Shown here: positions 18,417 to 27,924 of the stretch, piece by piece
Layout of the letters: every line of letters starts with the position of its first letter
How positions within the stretch are numbered: the first letter of the stretch is position 1
Source of the DNA: Jaenimonas drosophilae
Taxonomy: Eukaryota; Euglenozoa; Kinetoplastea; Trypanosomatida; Trypanosomatidae
Length of the DNA stretch: 64,000 bases
Assembly (NCBI GenBank): GCA_030849065.1
Contig: JASAON010001632.1
Location: 1-64,000 of the forward strand
Reading direction: 5' to 3'
The notes under the pieces: generated by a model
The model's input: the letters and a program-made list of their open reading frames with translations, nothing else
What the model was told of the DNA's origin: nothing
Databases searched by the model: none
Made by a program: the position numbers and the translations under genes

Positions 18417-20654
18417 TTACTTCTTCACGGTCTTGTAGGAGGGGTCATCGGCAAGCCCGTGGAAGAGGTCTACGTCTTCGGGGCTCTCTCGCATCGCCTC
18501 CTGCTCTGCCTTGGTGTTGCCATCCTCCTTCTTGGCAGCCATCGTGAGGCTATCACCGCGTTGAATGCTTGGGTTGGTTCCAGGAATAGTCCAGTAGGAC
18601 TCCATCGCCTCGGCGAGGCCGCATGGTGCAGTAGCGGATAGCTGCATCGCATCCACCAAGTTTCCGCACTGTGGAGCAAGCACCGTTACCAGATTGTCAA
18701 GGTGGGAAGCGAGAATAAGGGCCTTGTTTGGACTCAGCATCTTTGCGGAGAGTAGAAAGTCCATACGATCCATTTGACGAGCTAGGCAATAGATCCAGCA
18801 AATGTCACGGAGAATCTTTCGTCCTCGAGGGTCACTACACTCCTGAGTGGCGTTCATCATGATCTCAATGAACTGACTTTCCATAAAGGCCTCTCCGCAG
18901 TGGACCACCTCTCGGTGGCGGAACACAGACACGTCGTACCACTGATGCTCACTCCCACCCTTCCGTCGCTCCAGTTCACGAGACTGCGCAAGGCGGCGGC
19001 GCGTCGTGTAGTGCTTGTGGCTAAAGAAGAGAAGATGGCGTCCCAGATCGGCAAGTCGTGGGGAGTAGAGTGGGTTCTTGAGGAAACGATCCACGGCGGG
19101 CATAATGGGCTGCAGCACATTGGCAAGCTTCCATCCCCAATGGGTGGTGCCAATGTTGCCAATGACGGACTTCATGGCCACTTCTCGGATGAGGTATGAG
19201 GCGTCCAACCCATCCGTGCGGAGATGGACGGCAGTGATCGCATCCATTCCACCGGAGCTGTGAAGTGTGCCATGGATCGGCATAGAAGACATCATGAACT
19301 GATTAAGGGAGATGAGATTATCTGCGAGGAAGTGAACTGTCCCGCCAAGCTTCATGTCATCCTTGATGGTGGCCAGGTCAGGACGGGAAACATCGGAGAA
19401 TGTAGGTAGCAGCTTGTGCCAAGTGATGAGATACACAAAGAACTTCGCCACGAGGCTCACAAGCGGGGTTTGCACATGCTGGAGGCCAAACAAGGGGTAG
19501 TTCCGTGAGCCATCGGGGCCAACTACTTCCTTGTGCGCAACATATCGGACAGTATCGCGGAGGAGTCGCTTGTGAAGACCAACATAGATGGATCCAGTTG
19601 CCAGGCGGCAACGACGCTGCAGGACTTGAGGGCTAGTGGGATTTCCTTCCTTGCCAGCAACGTACTCCAGGGTGCCCTTCTCACTAATCCAGACTGGGTT
19701 CAACATGTGATCTTTTGGTAGCCGTACGTCATCAAAGTGGATGACGGCAGCACCAGTAGCGGAAAGGAGAGTGTTCTCCCCACTGACCGGTGCAATATGT
19801 ACCCCTTCCAAGAGGGAGCCATTTTCTCGCAAGGGAACCACAAATGTCTGCACGCCATGGTGGTCCTTCTTGTTGAGGGTGAGGGTGGCGGTGACGATTG
19901 CCCACTCCGCCACTTCTGCAGCCACCACGCTGAACTTGCCCGAGCCACGAAGCACGAAGCACTCATCTGCGGCATCATAGCGCGCTTCCGTGTTGAGTGG
20001 GGCTTCATCTGCGATTAGCTCTCTCTGAGCGACACATCCAACCCACTTAGCAGAATCGATGGCATCACCAAGAATGCGTTGCTGCACGGTTACGGGGGCG
20101 TGCGTCGCGATCATGCCAGCGAACGTGAAGTGATCCGCAGCCAGTAACGCCAAAGCAGGATGGACAGTTGCGACGGTTTCGTAGAAGGAGGCGAGCTTCT
20201 CTGGTGACGATCGGATCATGGCGTAGGAAATCTGGTTAGTGCGCTGGAGAAGCTCTCGAAAGAGCCGCAGCACATGGAGAACCGGCTTCTTACTCGTATC
20301 CACAACATCCGCCTGTGTAGCATAGAGTGCCTCTGCAAAGGCAGCTCGTTGAGTGAAGTTCGTTGGACTGGGGGGAAGAACTCGTCGCAGTGCCTCCCGG
20401 ATGTCTTCCTTGAAGTCAACGTCTACACCCTCGCAAATGAAGCGGAAGGTGGGTTCCTCGAAGGCATGTTCCATGTTGTAGCCTTGCTGAGCTGGATTAA
20501 GCTCGAATAGTGCAGTGCTAGTGGAGTGAAACAAGTTCCGCCTTGCTGATAGCACCAGAGGTGCGCCAGCCCTAGCCTGAGAGGTCCTCCAACCAGTGGA
20601 GTGACAAGGTCCTAGTAGCTGGTTGGCGGCCCATGTGTGCCCTATACGCCTCAT
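18417..20654 (-). CDS. acyl-CoA oxidase/dehydrogenase-like flavoenzyme
   Basis: 745 residues, close to the usual length of acyl-CoA oxidases (650-750). Recognisable parts are the N-terminal helical domain (FREDI-like region at 75-95), the substrate/FAD beta-domain with GVQTFVVPLRENG near 265 and IHFDDVRLPKDHMLNP near 305, the FAD-binding stretch YPLFGLQHVQTPLVSLVAKFF near 385, and a C-terminal oxidase-type helical domain. The family oxidises acyl-CoA to 2-enoyl-CoA, the first step of peroxisomal beta-oxidation. The protein ends SYKTVKK, not a standard PTS1, and the first 50 residues are Arg/Ser/Ala-rich like a mitochondrial presequence, so the location is uncertain. The catalytic Glu cannot be placed without an alignment. 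Confidence 0.8.
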   Translation of the reverse strand: MRRIGHTWAANQLLGPCHSTGWRTSQARAGAPLVLSARRNLFHSTSTALFELNPAQQGYNMEHAFEEPTFRFICEGVDVDFKEDIREALRRVLPPSPTNFTQRAAFAEALYATQADVVDTSKKPVLHVLRLFRELLQRTNQISYAMIRSSPEKLASFYETVATVHPALALLAADHFTFAGMIATHAPVTVQQRILGDAIDSAKWVGCVAQRELIADEAPLNTEARYDAADECFVLRGSGKFSVVAAEVAEWAIVTATLTLNKKDHHGVQTFVVPLRENGSLLEGVHIAPVSGENTLLSATGAAVIHFDDVRLPKDHMLNPVWISEKGTLEYVAGKEGNPTSPQVLQRRCRLATGSIYVGLHKRLLRDTVRYVAHKEVVGPDGSRNYPLFGLQHVQTPLVSLVAKFFVYLITWHKLLPTFSDVSRPDLATIKDDMKLGGTVHFLADNLISLNQFMMSSMPIHGTLHSSGGMDAITAVHLRTDGLDASYLIREVAMKSVIGNIGTTHWGWKLANVLQPIMPAVDRFLKNPLYSPRLADLGRHLLFFSHKHYTTRRRLAQSRELERRKGGSEHQWYDVSVFRHREVVHCGEAFMESQFIEIMMNATQECSDPRGRKILRDICWIYCLARQMDRMDFLLSAKMLSPNKALILASHLDNLVTVLAPQCGNLVDAMQLSATAPCGLAEAMESYWTIPGTNPSIQRGDSLTMAAKKEDGNTKAEQEAMRESPEDVDLFHGLADDPSYKTVKK

Positions 20655-20868
20655 TGGCTCCTCTGATGAAGACTAGATGAAGGCCTATACTTCTCATGAA
20701 TAGAATCAGAAGATGTTGGTTTGAAAGATATATCCAAAGTGCCAGCTACCACATGAAGTACCACCACCAGACCCAACAGAGGCCTTCCTCGGAAACAGAC
20801 GTCAGAAAATGGCCTTCAGCCATGGTTATTGAACCACAAGTAGCTTCCCAAAACAACAGACCTCTTCG

Positions 20869-22962
20869 TTAGTGGCCATTGTGGTCCGTGGAAGACATCT
20901 CAAAGCACTCGGAGTTCTGCTGCCAATCCTCCGATTGCTGGCGTAGAGACCCAGAAATATCTGCCTTTGTGGCATTATGGGGGCGGCGGAGTGGTGCGGG
21001 AAGCTGCTTGGGTGGTGCCACGTGCCGTGTTGTTGTACGACCGCCAGCGAGAAGTACGCAATCCGCGCTGAGGGCAACCACACCAGAGTTTTCCGGAATA
21101 CTGCGGCAGCAGACAAATAGGGTGCGGTTGAAGACGTGTACCACACGAGCCGTCTGGCCACCAAGATTGAAAGGGGTTAAGGTGTGAGCCTGAATATTGA
21201 CCTCCACCCCACGAGTGAGCGCATTCTGCAACCGATCCGCCGTCTGTCGCGGGCCGCGCACCACGGACTTGATCTCAGGATAGGTCAATGTCTTGAGCTC
21301 ATTACGCTCGGTGATCACGTCAACATCGTTGTTTGAGAGGCGGACGAGGCAGCCAACGCGGTTCGTATCTCCCACCAGAACCAGGTCGAACAGCTCCCAG
21401 CCACGCTTTGCTTGACAGAAGGCTCCCTTCAGCTGGCTCTGGTGACAGTCACTGGCCTGTACCCTGAATTGGGTGTTGCTGGAGGCACGATCGGGGAAGA
21501 TGACTACCACATCGCCCAAAGATTTCACCACGGTGCCACTCTCCCCAGCAAACTCGCCCTTCTCAATGATCACATGAACTCCTTCCTGGAAGTGCTTGGC
21601 GCAGGCGCGCAGCTCCACTTGAAGACGCACCGGTTCAGCTTTTCCTGGAACAGGGCAGTGCAGCAGTGCGGTGTTGGTGTTGGTAAAGATATTGGCAATC
21701 GTTCCCACCGCATCCCGCAGCTGACCTGAGATCACCCGAACGGTATCTCCAATCTTCAGATTACCGCCACGATCGGTAAGCTTCTCAATCGCCTCCAATA
21801 CGCGAGTGCGGTCATGATGGAAACGAGCCAACTCCTCTGTGGTCGGGTTCTCCATGTGCGAGCCGGAAATCACCATGCGTGCGGACACCTGCATCAGCAA
21901 GTAGCCTTCCTTGTCGAACTTTAGGTCCCCCCATTGATAGTGGTCCCCGCGATCCACCGCATCGATGGCCACGCTGGGGATGAAGAACTTAGCTGGAAGG
22001 CGTGTTGTGGTTTTGGCGTATGGCTTGCCGACGAAGTCCTCGCGCGGGACCACCTTGCAGGTTATGTGGATTCCATCGTGGTGGACGGCAGTCACCTGAG
22101 CAATATCTAGGCGGTAGTTCCGCTGCCTTAAACGCACAAAGGAGCCCACACGAATTCTATCCATGTTGGAGCGCCGCTTCTCCAACATCTGCATCAACTC
22201 GCTGGGATCTACCACGGTGATATTGTAACGAAATAGTCCTTCGAGGCCGTTGAGGGCATTCTCAACGAACACCTTTCGGTATGCCTCCACGTAGAGGTAC
22301 TCCTTGACATGGTCCAAACAGAACGCTGAAATGATTCCAAGATCAACTTTGCACTCGTTGTAGTTCTTGCCGTTGCGATATGCGTAGCACTTGTTGACGA
22401 TGCGTGCCACCAGCACTCGCGCCATGCGAGGGCGGCACTTGATGGCAAATACTTTGGGGTCGTGCTCCTGTGGAAGCAGGTGAGCCGCATAGCGGTAGGA
22501 AGACTTCTCCACACCAGAGCGCGTAACGGGATTCTTCTGCTGAGCTCTGAGAAACTTATCCCGCTCCTCGAAATGACGGCCCAGCTCCTCATCGTTCATG
22601 GCCTCTTCCCCTTCGTGGAAAATGAAGGCCTTTCGTGGCTCGTGCGAGGCCATGCTTTCAGCACCGACTTCACTCTCCTCATCATCTTCTTCATCTGATC
22701 CACTCTCCGCTGTATCGAGTACGTACCGCGATCGCTTGCGGCTCTTCTCATCCTCCTTTTCCATATCGCTGTGGCGGTGGCGCTTCGACTTTCGTCGGTG
22801 TTTTTCTTCACGACTACGTTCAGAATGAAGAGCGCCATCTGCTGCAGATGCACGCTGGGGAGGTGCCTCATCGGTACCCGCCGCAGCAATATACTCGGCA
22901 GGAGGAACGCTGGCAGTGGCTAAGAGGCCCTCCAGCTCGTCCAAACCCACCTCTTCCGTCAT
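20869..22962 (-). CDS. SPT5: transcription elongation factor SPT5
   Basis: 697 residues. The N-terminus is acidic and basic low complexity (KHRRKSKRHRHSD, then an E/D-rich stretch near 90). An NGN domain spans about 170-260 (RMARVLVARIVNKCYAY and VFVENALNGLEGLF). KOW domains follow: IRVGSFVRLRQRNYRLDIAQ near 272, LKIGDTVRVISGQLRDAVG near 400, and EGVHVIIEKGEFAGESGTV near 465, with further ones towards the C-terminus. SPT5 pairs with SPT4 and clamps RNA polymerase II, and matters for long polycistronic transcription. The C-terminal repeat region of animal SPT5 is absent, as is common in protists. A trans-splice acceptor sits 18 bases before the ATG. Confidence 0.92.
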   Translation of the reverse strand: MTEEVGLDELEGLLATASVPPAEYIAAAGTDEAPPQRASAADGALHSERSREEKHRRKSKRHRHSDMEKEDEKSRKRSRYVLDTAESGSDEEDDEESEVGAESMASHEPRKAFIFHEGEEAMNDEELGRHFEERDKFLRAQQKNPVTRSGVEKSSYRYAAHLLPQEHDPKVFAIKCRPRMARVLVARIVNKCYAYRNGKNYNECKVDLGIISAFCLDHVKEYLYVEAYRKVFVENALNGLEGLFRYNITVVDPSELMQMLEKRRSNMDRIRVGSFVRLRQRNYRLDIAQVTAVHHDGIHITCKVVPREDFVGKPYAKTTTRLPAKFFIPSVAIDAVDRGDHYQWGDLKFDKEGYLLMQVSARMVISGSHMENPTTEELARFHHDRTRVLEAIEKLTDRGGNLKIGDTVRVISGQLRDAVGTIANIFTNTNTALLHCPVPGKAEPVRLQVELRACAKHFQEGVHVIIEKGEFAGESGTVVKSLGDVVVIFPDRASSNTQFRVQASDCHQSQLKGAFCQAKRGWELFDLVLVGDTNRVGCLVRLSNNDVDVITERNELKTLTYPEIKSVVRGPRQTADRLQNALTRGVEVNIQAHTLTPFNLGGQTARVVHVFNRTLFVCCRSIPENSGVVALSADCVLLAGGRTTTRHVAPPKQLPAPLRRPHNATKADISGSLRQQSEDWQQNSECFEMSSTDHNGH

Positions 22963-22979
22963 TTAGGAGAAATCAAAAC

Positions 22980-23008
22980 CTATATCGAATAAAGGAAAGA
23001 AAGAAGGA
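22980..23008 (-). promoter_or_regulatory. trans-splice acceptor of SPT5
   Basis: The minus strand reads CCTTCTTTCTTTCCTTTATT and then CGATATAG, with the AG at 22980-22981 and the SPT5 ATG 18 bases further on. This is a strong pyrimidine tract plus AG. Confidence 0.6.
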
Positions 23009-23126
23009 CATAGCTCAACAGCAAAAGACCAAAATTGGTACACACTCATATCTGCCCGATCACGCAGGCGTGCATCCAGTCCCATGACAGAGTTACATCC
23101 ATGTGCATCGGGAGTCCACTCCCTTG

Positions 23127-23702
23127 CTACAAAATTGTTTCAGCAGTCATCGAAACAGCTACTCCGTTGTAAAACTTGCCGAACCATCTCGTGCCACTTG
23201 CGTCGACATACGTTCCAAGACCATTCATCCGACCATTTTCCCATTGCCCTTCGTAAAAGGAGCCATCTGGCCAGCTATACTTTCCGTTGCCATTGTAGCT
23301 GCTATCGAAGAAGTTTCCAGTGTAGGTTGCACCGCTGGGGTAACGGAGAGTGCCTGGTCCGCAAAAACGACCATCTCGCCATTGGCCCTCATATACAGAG
23401 CCGCTAACATCATGAAAGGAGCCAACACCGTGTTGAAGAAACTGAGCCTCCACTACACCTGCACCTACCGCTGCCGTGGAGTTGACAGCTCCCTTCGTGG
23501 CAAGGTGGCTACTGCCGCCTGAGGCCTGCTTCATTGAGGGCTGGAGAGAGCTGCCACCCACATTGGCGCCGCCGAAGCTCATTCCATCACCAGCTGCAAC
23601 CTCGCGCTTGTTGCAGTACCGTCCCTCATAGTAACTCCCATCAGAATAGTCAAAGTGGCCAAAAATCTCCTCGCGCTCATCCTCTTTCTTTTTTGGTGCC
23701 AT
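23127..23702 (-). CDS. MORN-repeat protein
   Basis: 191 residues. After a short N-terminus come MORN repeats: HFDYSDGSYYEGRYCNK near 15, VYEGQWRDGRFCGPGTL near 100, TYTGNFFDSSYNGNGKY near 125, FYEGQWENGRMNGLGTY near 148 and WFGKFYNGV near 172. MORN proteins of kinetoplastids sit on membrane-associated cytoskeleton such as flagellar collar or basal-body structures, and may bind lipids or act as scaffolds. Several copies are complete G-x-G-x-Y/F-x-G-x-W/F units; the region between repeats 1 and 2 (about 30-95) is low complexity. There is no membrane segment. The start is an ATG at 23700-23702. Confidence 0.88.
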   Translation of the reverse strand: MAPKKKEDEREEIFGHFDYSDGSYYEGRYCNKREVAAGDGMSFGGANVGGSSLQPSMKQASGGSSHLATKGAVNSTAAVGAGVVEAQFLQHGVGSFHDVSGSVYEGQWRDGRFCGPGTLRYPSGATYTGNFFDSSYNGNGKYSWPDGSFYEGQWENGRMNGLGTYVDASGTRWFGKFYNGVAVSMTAETIL

Positions 23703-23852
23703 TCACTGAGAACTCTATGTGCAAAGCACTGCTTCAGGAACAACAAGTAAAGAAGAGAAGATGCATCAGTGATTCACACGAACCTTTCTCACAAATACTT
23801 TTGACATTGTGAACACTGAAACTGTTCAGAAGGTTTGGATATGAAGCAAAGA

Positions 23853-24626
23853 TCACAGAGAACACAGAAAGATAAACATACTCTGGCGAAGCCTCATGAT
23901 GTACAATAGCAGCAAGGCACTGAAAAGCAGATGTGATGTCATCAGCACTGGAGTGAAGGGCATGAAGAACATCAGTACTATACTGGGCCAAATTACAGCA
24001 TGCATGGCGAGCGTTGTCGTGTAGATCCCTCGCTTTAGAACAAGAGCTACAGCGAAGGAATTTGGAATAACCACTAAGCACACACACGCCACTACGACAC
24101 GCTTGGGTAGGTGATTGGGAACAAGAGTTCCTATGAGGACACTAATTTGGCACACCAGCAGAATGAGTGGAATCGCTAGTGCCGGCAGGGCCAGTGGAGG
24201 AAAGGCGGTGACAATATGCAGCTGACTTTGAGTAGACTGCTTCGGCTTCGATCGATTTCTTTGCGTCAAAGGAGCCAGCTGTGCTTCTGGGCAATCTACA
24301 TTCAGTTTTGAGCGCTCGTCTATCGAGGTGTCCTCGCTCGTGAGATTATCCTTCGTCGGGTGAGGATTAGGTGAGTAAACCGATACGACTTTCATATCCA
24401 ACTGCTGTGGTGGAATATCTACTCTGCGCGCAATGTAGCGTGGTATCGCCTGTTCCTGCTTGTCCCGAGACATATCATACAGCAGGATAGGAACACTATT
24501 GCGGTGCGGATTTACTATACTGTCATCAGCAATTGTAGATCGAAGGTCAACTCTTTGGCTATGATTAGGAGCGCGCTTTTTGTGCACACCAACGACACTC
24601 CAATCGGTGTCATGAGCTTCAGTCAT
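23853..24626 (-). CDS. putative multi-pass membrane protein
   Basis: 257 residues. The N-terminal 145 are hydrophilic and charged. The C-terminal 110 contain about four hydrophobic helices: FPPLALPALAIPLILLVC, VVVACVCLVVIPNSFAVAL, TTLAMHAVIWPSIVLMFFM and HLLFSALLLLYIM. There is no signal peptide or catalytic motif. This is a kinetoplastid-style membrane protein of unknown role. It starts the AT-richer part of the window. ATG at 24624-24626. Confidence 0.7.
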   Translation of the reverse strand: MTEAHDTDWSVVGVHKKRAPNHSQRVDLRSTIADDSIVNPHRNSVPILLYDMSRDKQEQAIPRYIARRVDIPPQQLDMKVVSVYSPNPHPTKDNLTSEDTSIDERSKLNVDCPEAQLAPLTQRNRSKPKQSTQSQLHIVTAFPPLALPALAIPLILLVCQISVLIGTLVPNHLPKRVVVACVCLVVIPNSFAVALVLKRGIYTTTLAMHAVIWPSIVLMFFMPFTPVLMTSHLLFSALLLLYIMRLRQSMFIFLCSL

Positions 24627-24877
24627 TGTGAAGATCTCACCTACATGCTCTGTAACTGATGAGAAATTACGAGGAAAAAAGAGAGCAACGTGAAAAGCTG
24701 GCTTTCAGTTTGTGGATCGCCCCCCACTAGCCGGACCTCGTTTTGGTTTCATTGAGAAGCGCAAAGAGAACGGTAGTGAATCAAAGAAAAAATGCGGGAT
24801 ATACGGCCACAGCGCACTCTATAGTGAAAGCCATCACCCAAAACTGCAGGACATTCGTGATGACACTGAGCGAGAGT

Positions 24878-25819
24878 TCAGTGCTCAAACTTGCTCTCAA
24901 CTTTTTTCAAAAAGGAGCTCTTAAACTGCAGAATGATGATAGTCATGTTGTCTGTCCCAAACGAAGATGGTGTTGCAGCCAAACATGCGTTCATCAAACG
25001 CTCACAAACAAGAGAAATATCACCATGATCAGCTACCTCATTTCGAACAAATTCTACTGCCCTCTCGTTCGTCATTGTGTCCCAAACTCCATCGCAAGCA
25101 ATAATGAGAAATTCATCCAACGGGGTCAACTCTACATGAAGAACATCGGGGCAAGCGGTGATGGCCTGATCTTCCGGCTTGAGACTCATATCCTTGAATG
25201 CAAAATCACCAAATGCCCGACTAAGTGAGAGAATTCCGTTCACACGACCGCCCTGAACAAATCCACCTGCTTTCTCAATTCGTTCTCGCTCCTGGGGATT
25301 GGTGGGTTTATGGTCTTCACTAAGAGGAATCGCCACTCCATTTCGGCAGAGAACTGCCCGTGAATCGCCAGTGTTTGCGCAATATACGTGGTTTTGCACC
25401 AATAGAACGCAGTTTCCAGTGCAACCACTAAGTTCATTGGGCATAGCCTTATGAAGTGCGGCATCGCCCGCGAGAAACGCATCTCTCAAAGCGTTTTCAT
25501 AATCGGACGCATGGAAAGCGGGAGCATCCATAATCCACTCACGAATGTGGGCAGCACAGGATTGGGCAAATTTGCTTCCACAGTGTCCATCGAAAACAAC
25601 GGCCAGTGCTGCATCTTCTGGTGGCATTCCCTCAGGCAGATTTGGAATAGATAGAAACACTGCATGGGCATCCTCCATTGTGCTCCTCCAACCCTGCATG
25701 CTGCTAGCACCTGCTCGGAGCTTATCATCCTCCATCAGAATAGAGTATTTCTCCGTTACGGGTGTCAATAGAATCGTTTGGGTATTGCCCTTAAGAGCAG
25801 ACAAGCCTTTCATGCTCAT
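24878..25819 (-). CDS. PP2C-family (PPM) protein phosphatase
   Basis: 313 residues, the usual catalytic-core length. PPM motifs appear in order: SSMQGWRSTMEDAH near 40, VVFDGHCGSKFA near 73, NTGDSRAVLC near 150, LSRAFGDFAFK near 202, IIACDGVWDTMTNE near 237 and GTDNMTIIIL near 290. These include the metal-binding Asp residues of a Mg/Mn-dependent Ser/Thr phosphatase. The canonical DGHGG is DGHCG here, replacing one glycine; the metal ligands Asp and Gly-backbone positions remain. It is probably active in the cytosol or nucleus; no targeting signal is visible. Confidence 0.93.
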   Translation of the reverse strand: MSMKGLSALKGNTQTILLTPVTEKYSILMEDDKLRAGASSMQGWRSTMEDAHAVFLSIPNLPEGMPPEDAALAVVFDGHCGSKFAQSCAAHIREWIMDAPAFHASDYENALRDAFLAGDAALHKAMPNELSGCTGNCVLLVQNHVYCANTGDSRAVLCRNGVAIPLSEDHKPTNPQERERIEKAGGFVQGGRVNGILSLSRAFGDFAFKDMSLKPEDQAITACPDVLHVELTPLDEFLIIACDGVWDTMTNERAVEFVRNEVADHGDISLVCERLMNACLAATPSSFGTDNMTIIILQFKSSFLKKVESKFEH

Positions 25820-26053
25820 TGCGCTGTCGGTAACTAAAGTGTATGTGTTATGTAGAGAACTGCCGCATGATAAGAGATTGAAAAAGAGGTGTATTTTTTT
25901 TTGTTAGGAACAGTCACAAGGCTCCACCCGTCGCTCACAGCAATAAACACAATAGCCTCGTAAGCTCCCTCGTGGGATGCACGCTTCTTCATTTGAGACA
26001 TGACATTCAATTACTGGGATTACAAATAGGTTAGTATGATCACATGAACCACC

Positions 26054-27235
26054 TTACTTCTTGCCTCCCTTCGCTGCGTTAAACTTGAAGAAGATGATAT
26101 CACCGTCCTGTACCTCGTAGTTCCGGCCCTGTTGATGTTGCTTTCCTTCGTCGCGGCAAGTAGCTTCACACTCGAGCCGATCGAAATCCGCCCACTCAAT
26201 TACCTCTGCACAGATAAACCCCTTCTCCATATCGGTGTGGATCTTACCAGCAGCCTGAGGAGCTTTCGTTCCCCGCTGAATTGTCCAGCACTTGACCTCA
26301 TCGGATCCTGCGGTGAAGTAGTGAATAAGGTTGATGATACCATATGCGGTGTTGATGATCTTGGTAATCTGAGACTTCGTTTTATTCTCTTCACAGAACT
26401 GGTGAACTTCCTCGGGAGACATGTTGAGGAAGTTGGACTCCAACTCGGCTGAGAATGGAATCATCGGTTCACCAGTTTGCTCATCAATCCATTCCTTGAG
26501 CTTCTTCAGCCACTTATTTCGCTGACGCGCAAAATCCTTCTCCGACATATTCACCAAAAACATCGCGGGTTTCGCGGTAATGAGTTGAATTGTGTTCAGA
26601 AAGTCAACCTCCTTACCAGTCCACTGGCAGCAGCGCACTTGCTTCCCAGCCTCAAGAATTTCCTTGATTTTGTGGCAAGTGTCCAAGTCGAACTTCTTCG
26701 TCTTGTCCAATCCTCGGTTCACCATGGGATTAAGCTTGTCAATGAGACCATTGACAATTTGTAGATCCTTGAGGACAAGCTCCGAGAAAATAATTTCCAG
26801 ATCGCGAATAGGGTCTAAATCACCTTCAACATGAGTAATTTCCATTTCCTCAAAAACTCGAACCATGTGAATGATTCCATCACAAGCACTGATATGAGAA
26901 AGGAAATTGTTTCCCAAGCCTTCGCCCGAACTGGCTCCACGAACAAGTCCGGCAATATCGCAAATGTGCACCTGCGCAGGTACGATAGAGGCGGGTTTGT
27001 GAATCTTGACAAGCTTATCAAAGCGCTCATCGGGAATGTTAATATCGGCGGTATTGGGGTCAATGGTGCAGAATGGACGATTTTCGGCAGGAACACCCTT
27101 TTTTGAAAGGACATTGAAGAAAGTTGACTTTCCGACATTGGGGAGACCGACGATGCCCACCTTCAAGTTACTGCCGGGCCGGCCCAAAAGGATGGTCTTG
27201 CTCTCCACCTTCGCTTCGTTCTTCTTCGGTGGCAT
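26054..27235 (-). CDS. OLA1: Obg-like ATPase 1 (YchF family)
   Basis: 393 residues, the usual OLA1/YchF length. It has the G1 loop NVGKSTFFNVLSKKGVPAEN near 35, the DIAGLVRGASSGEGLGNNFL switch region near 93, the NMSEKDF that replaces NKxD in this family near 230, a helical insert, and a C-terminal TGS domain (CWTIQRGTKAPQAAGKIHTD then DIIFFKFNA). OLA1 hydrolyses ATP rather than GTP and binds ribosomes and stress regulators. This is a highly conserved housekeeping gene. Start at the ATG 27233-27235. Confidence 0.96.
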   Translation of the reverse strand: MPPKKNEAKVESKTILLGRPGSNLKVGIVGLPNVGKSTFFNVLSKKGVPAENRPFCTIDPNTADINIPDERFDKLVKIHKPASIVPAQVHICDIAGLVRGASSGEGLGNNFLSHISACDGIIHMVRVFEEMEITHVEGDLDPIRDLEIIFSELVLKDLQIVNGLIDKLNPMVNRGLDKTKKFDLDTCHKIKEILEAGKQVRCCQWTGKEVDFLNTIQLITAKPAMFLVNMSEKDFARQRNKWLKKLKEWIDEQTGEPMIPFSAELESNFLNMSPEEVHQFCEENKTKSQITKIINTAYGIINLIHYFTAGSDEVKCWTIQRGTKAPQAAGKIHTDMEKGFICAEVIEWADFDRLECEATCRDEGKQHQQGRNYEVQDGDIIFFKFNAAKGGKK

Positions 27236-27370
27236 TATTATTTGAAAAATTCACTTCTTCAACTTCAGAAGAGGGGGACAACAAACGTAATACACGGAGA
27301 TTTCATAGACTACAATAGCCTCAGCTCCAATCAAAGCCAGGACTCTATTTGCTCAATTTTCTGAACATGA

Positions 27371-27820
27371 TCATAACAAGATTCGATCTGGATTTGGCTG
27401 AGGCTGGGTCTCTGTACCAGGTGTAGGTGCATGTGCCACACTGCAGCCACACTTCTGGTTTCCAACAGTAGCCATGAGAGACTGCAGTTCTTTCGTCAGA
27501 CGGCGAATAACTGAATCATTCTCCACCAACGTCTCACGTAGCATCTCATCATCATTGTCTTCATTGGAAGCTGAGCACGTAAAAATCCCACAATCATCAG
27601 TCCTCTCTTTTTGCCGTGTCGCAATATACTCTGTAATGTATTCATTGCTTTCGGTTAGCTTCATAATTCGTCCACCAATCTCCTCAATTTGCTGGAAAAT
27701 GTATTCATAATCAATTGTTCCATCCTCCTTAGCAAAAGTTGCATCCTTTCTAACTTTCCTCTGAATCATGTACACGCCAGGAAGAACCATGTCTCCCCAT
27801 TCATTAGGGCTTTGGGACAT
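27371..27820 (-). CDS. small coiled-coil hypothetical protein
   Basis: 149 residues from the ATG at 27818-27820 (MSQSPNEWGDMVLPGVYM). An ATG at 27875-27877 would add 19 residues, but would leave little room for a splice acceptor after the neighbouring gene. Two helical segments with heptad character are visible (EYIFQQIEEIGGRIMKLTES near 45, VIRRLTKELQSLMATV near 115), followed by a short Pro/Gln-rich tail with a CGC. I recognise no family. It could be a small subunit of a tether or kinetochore-like complex, but nothing here proves it. Confidence 0.65.
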   Translation of the reverse strand: MSQSPNEWGDMVLPGVYMIQRKVRKDATFAKEDGTIDYEYIFQQIEEIGGRIMKLTESNEYITEYIATRQKERTDDCGIFTCSASNEDNDDEMLRETLVENDSVIRRLTKELQSLMATVGNQKCGCSVAHAPTPGTETQPQPNPDRILL

Positions 27821-27924
27821 CCTAGAGGGCAAATCAGGTAGAGTAAGTGATAGCAGGATGGAAGCTTTGCAACGCATACGCCCATCCACCGTCGGCAATC
27901 ATGACAAGCAAGAATTGAAATATC

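Noticed and set aside
23734..24087. Minus-strand frame of 117 codons overlapping the membrane-protein gene
   Set aside because: The 257-residue frame gives coherent transmembrane helices in the same stretch; this frame is Cys/Ser-rich noise.
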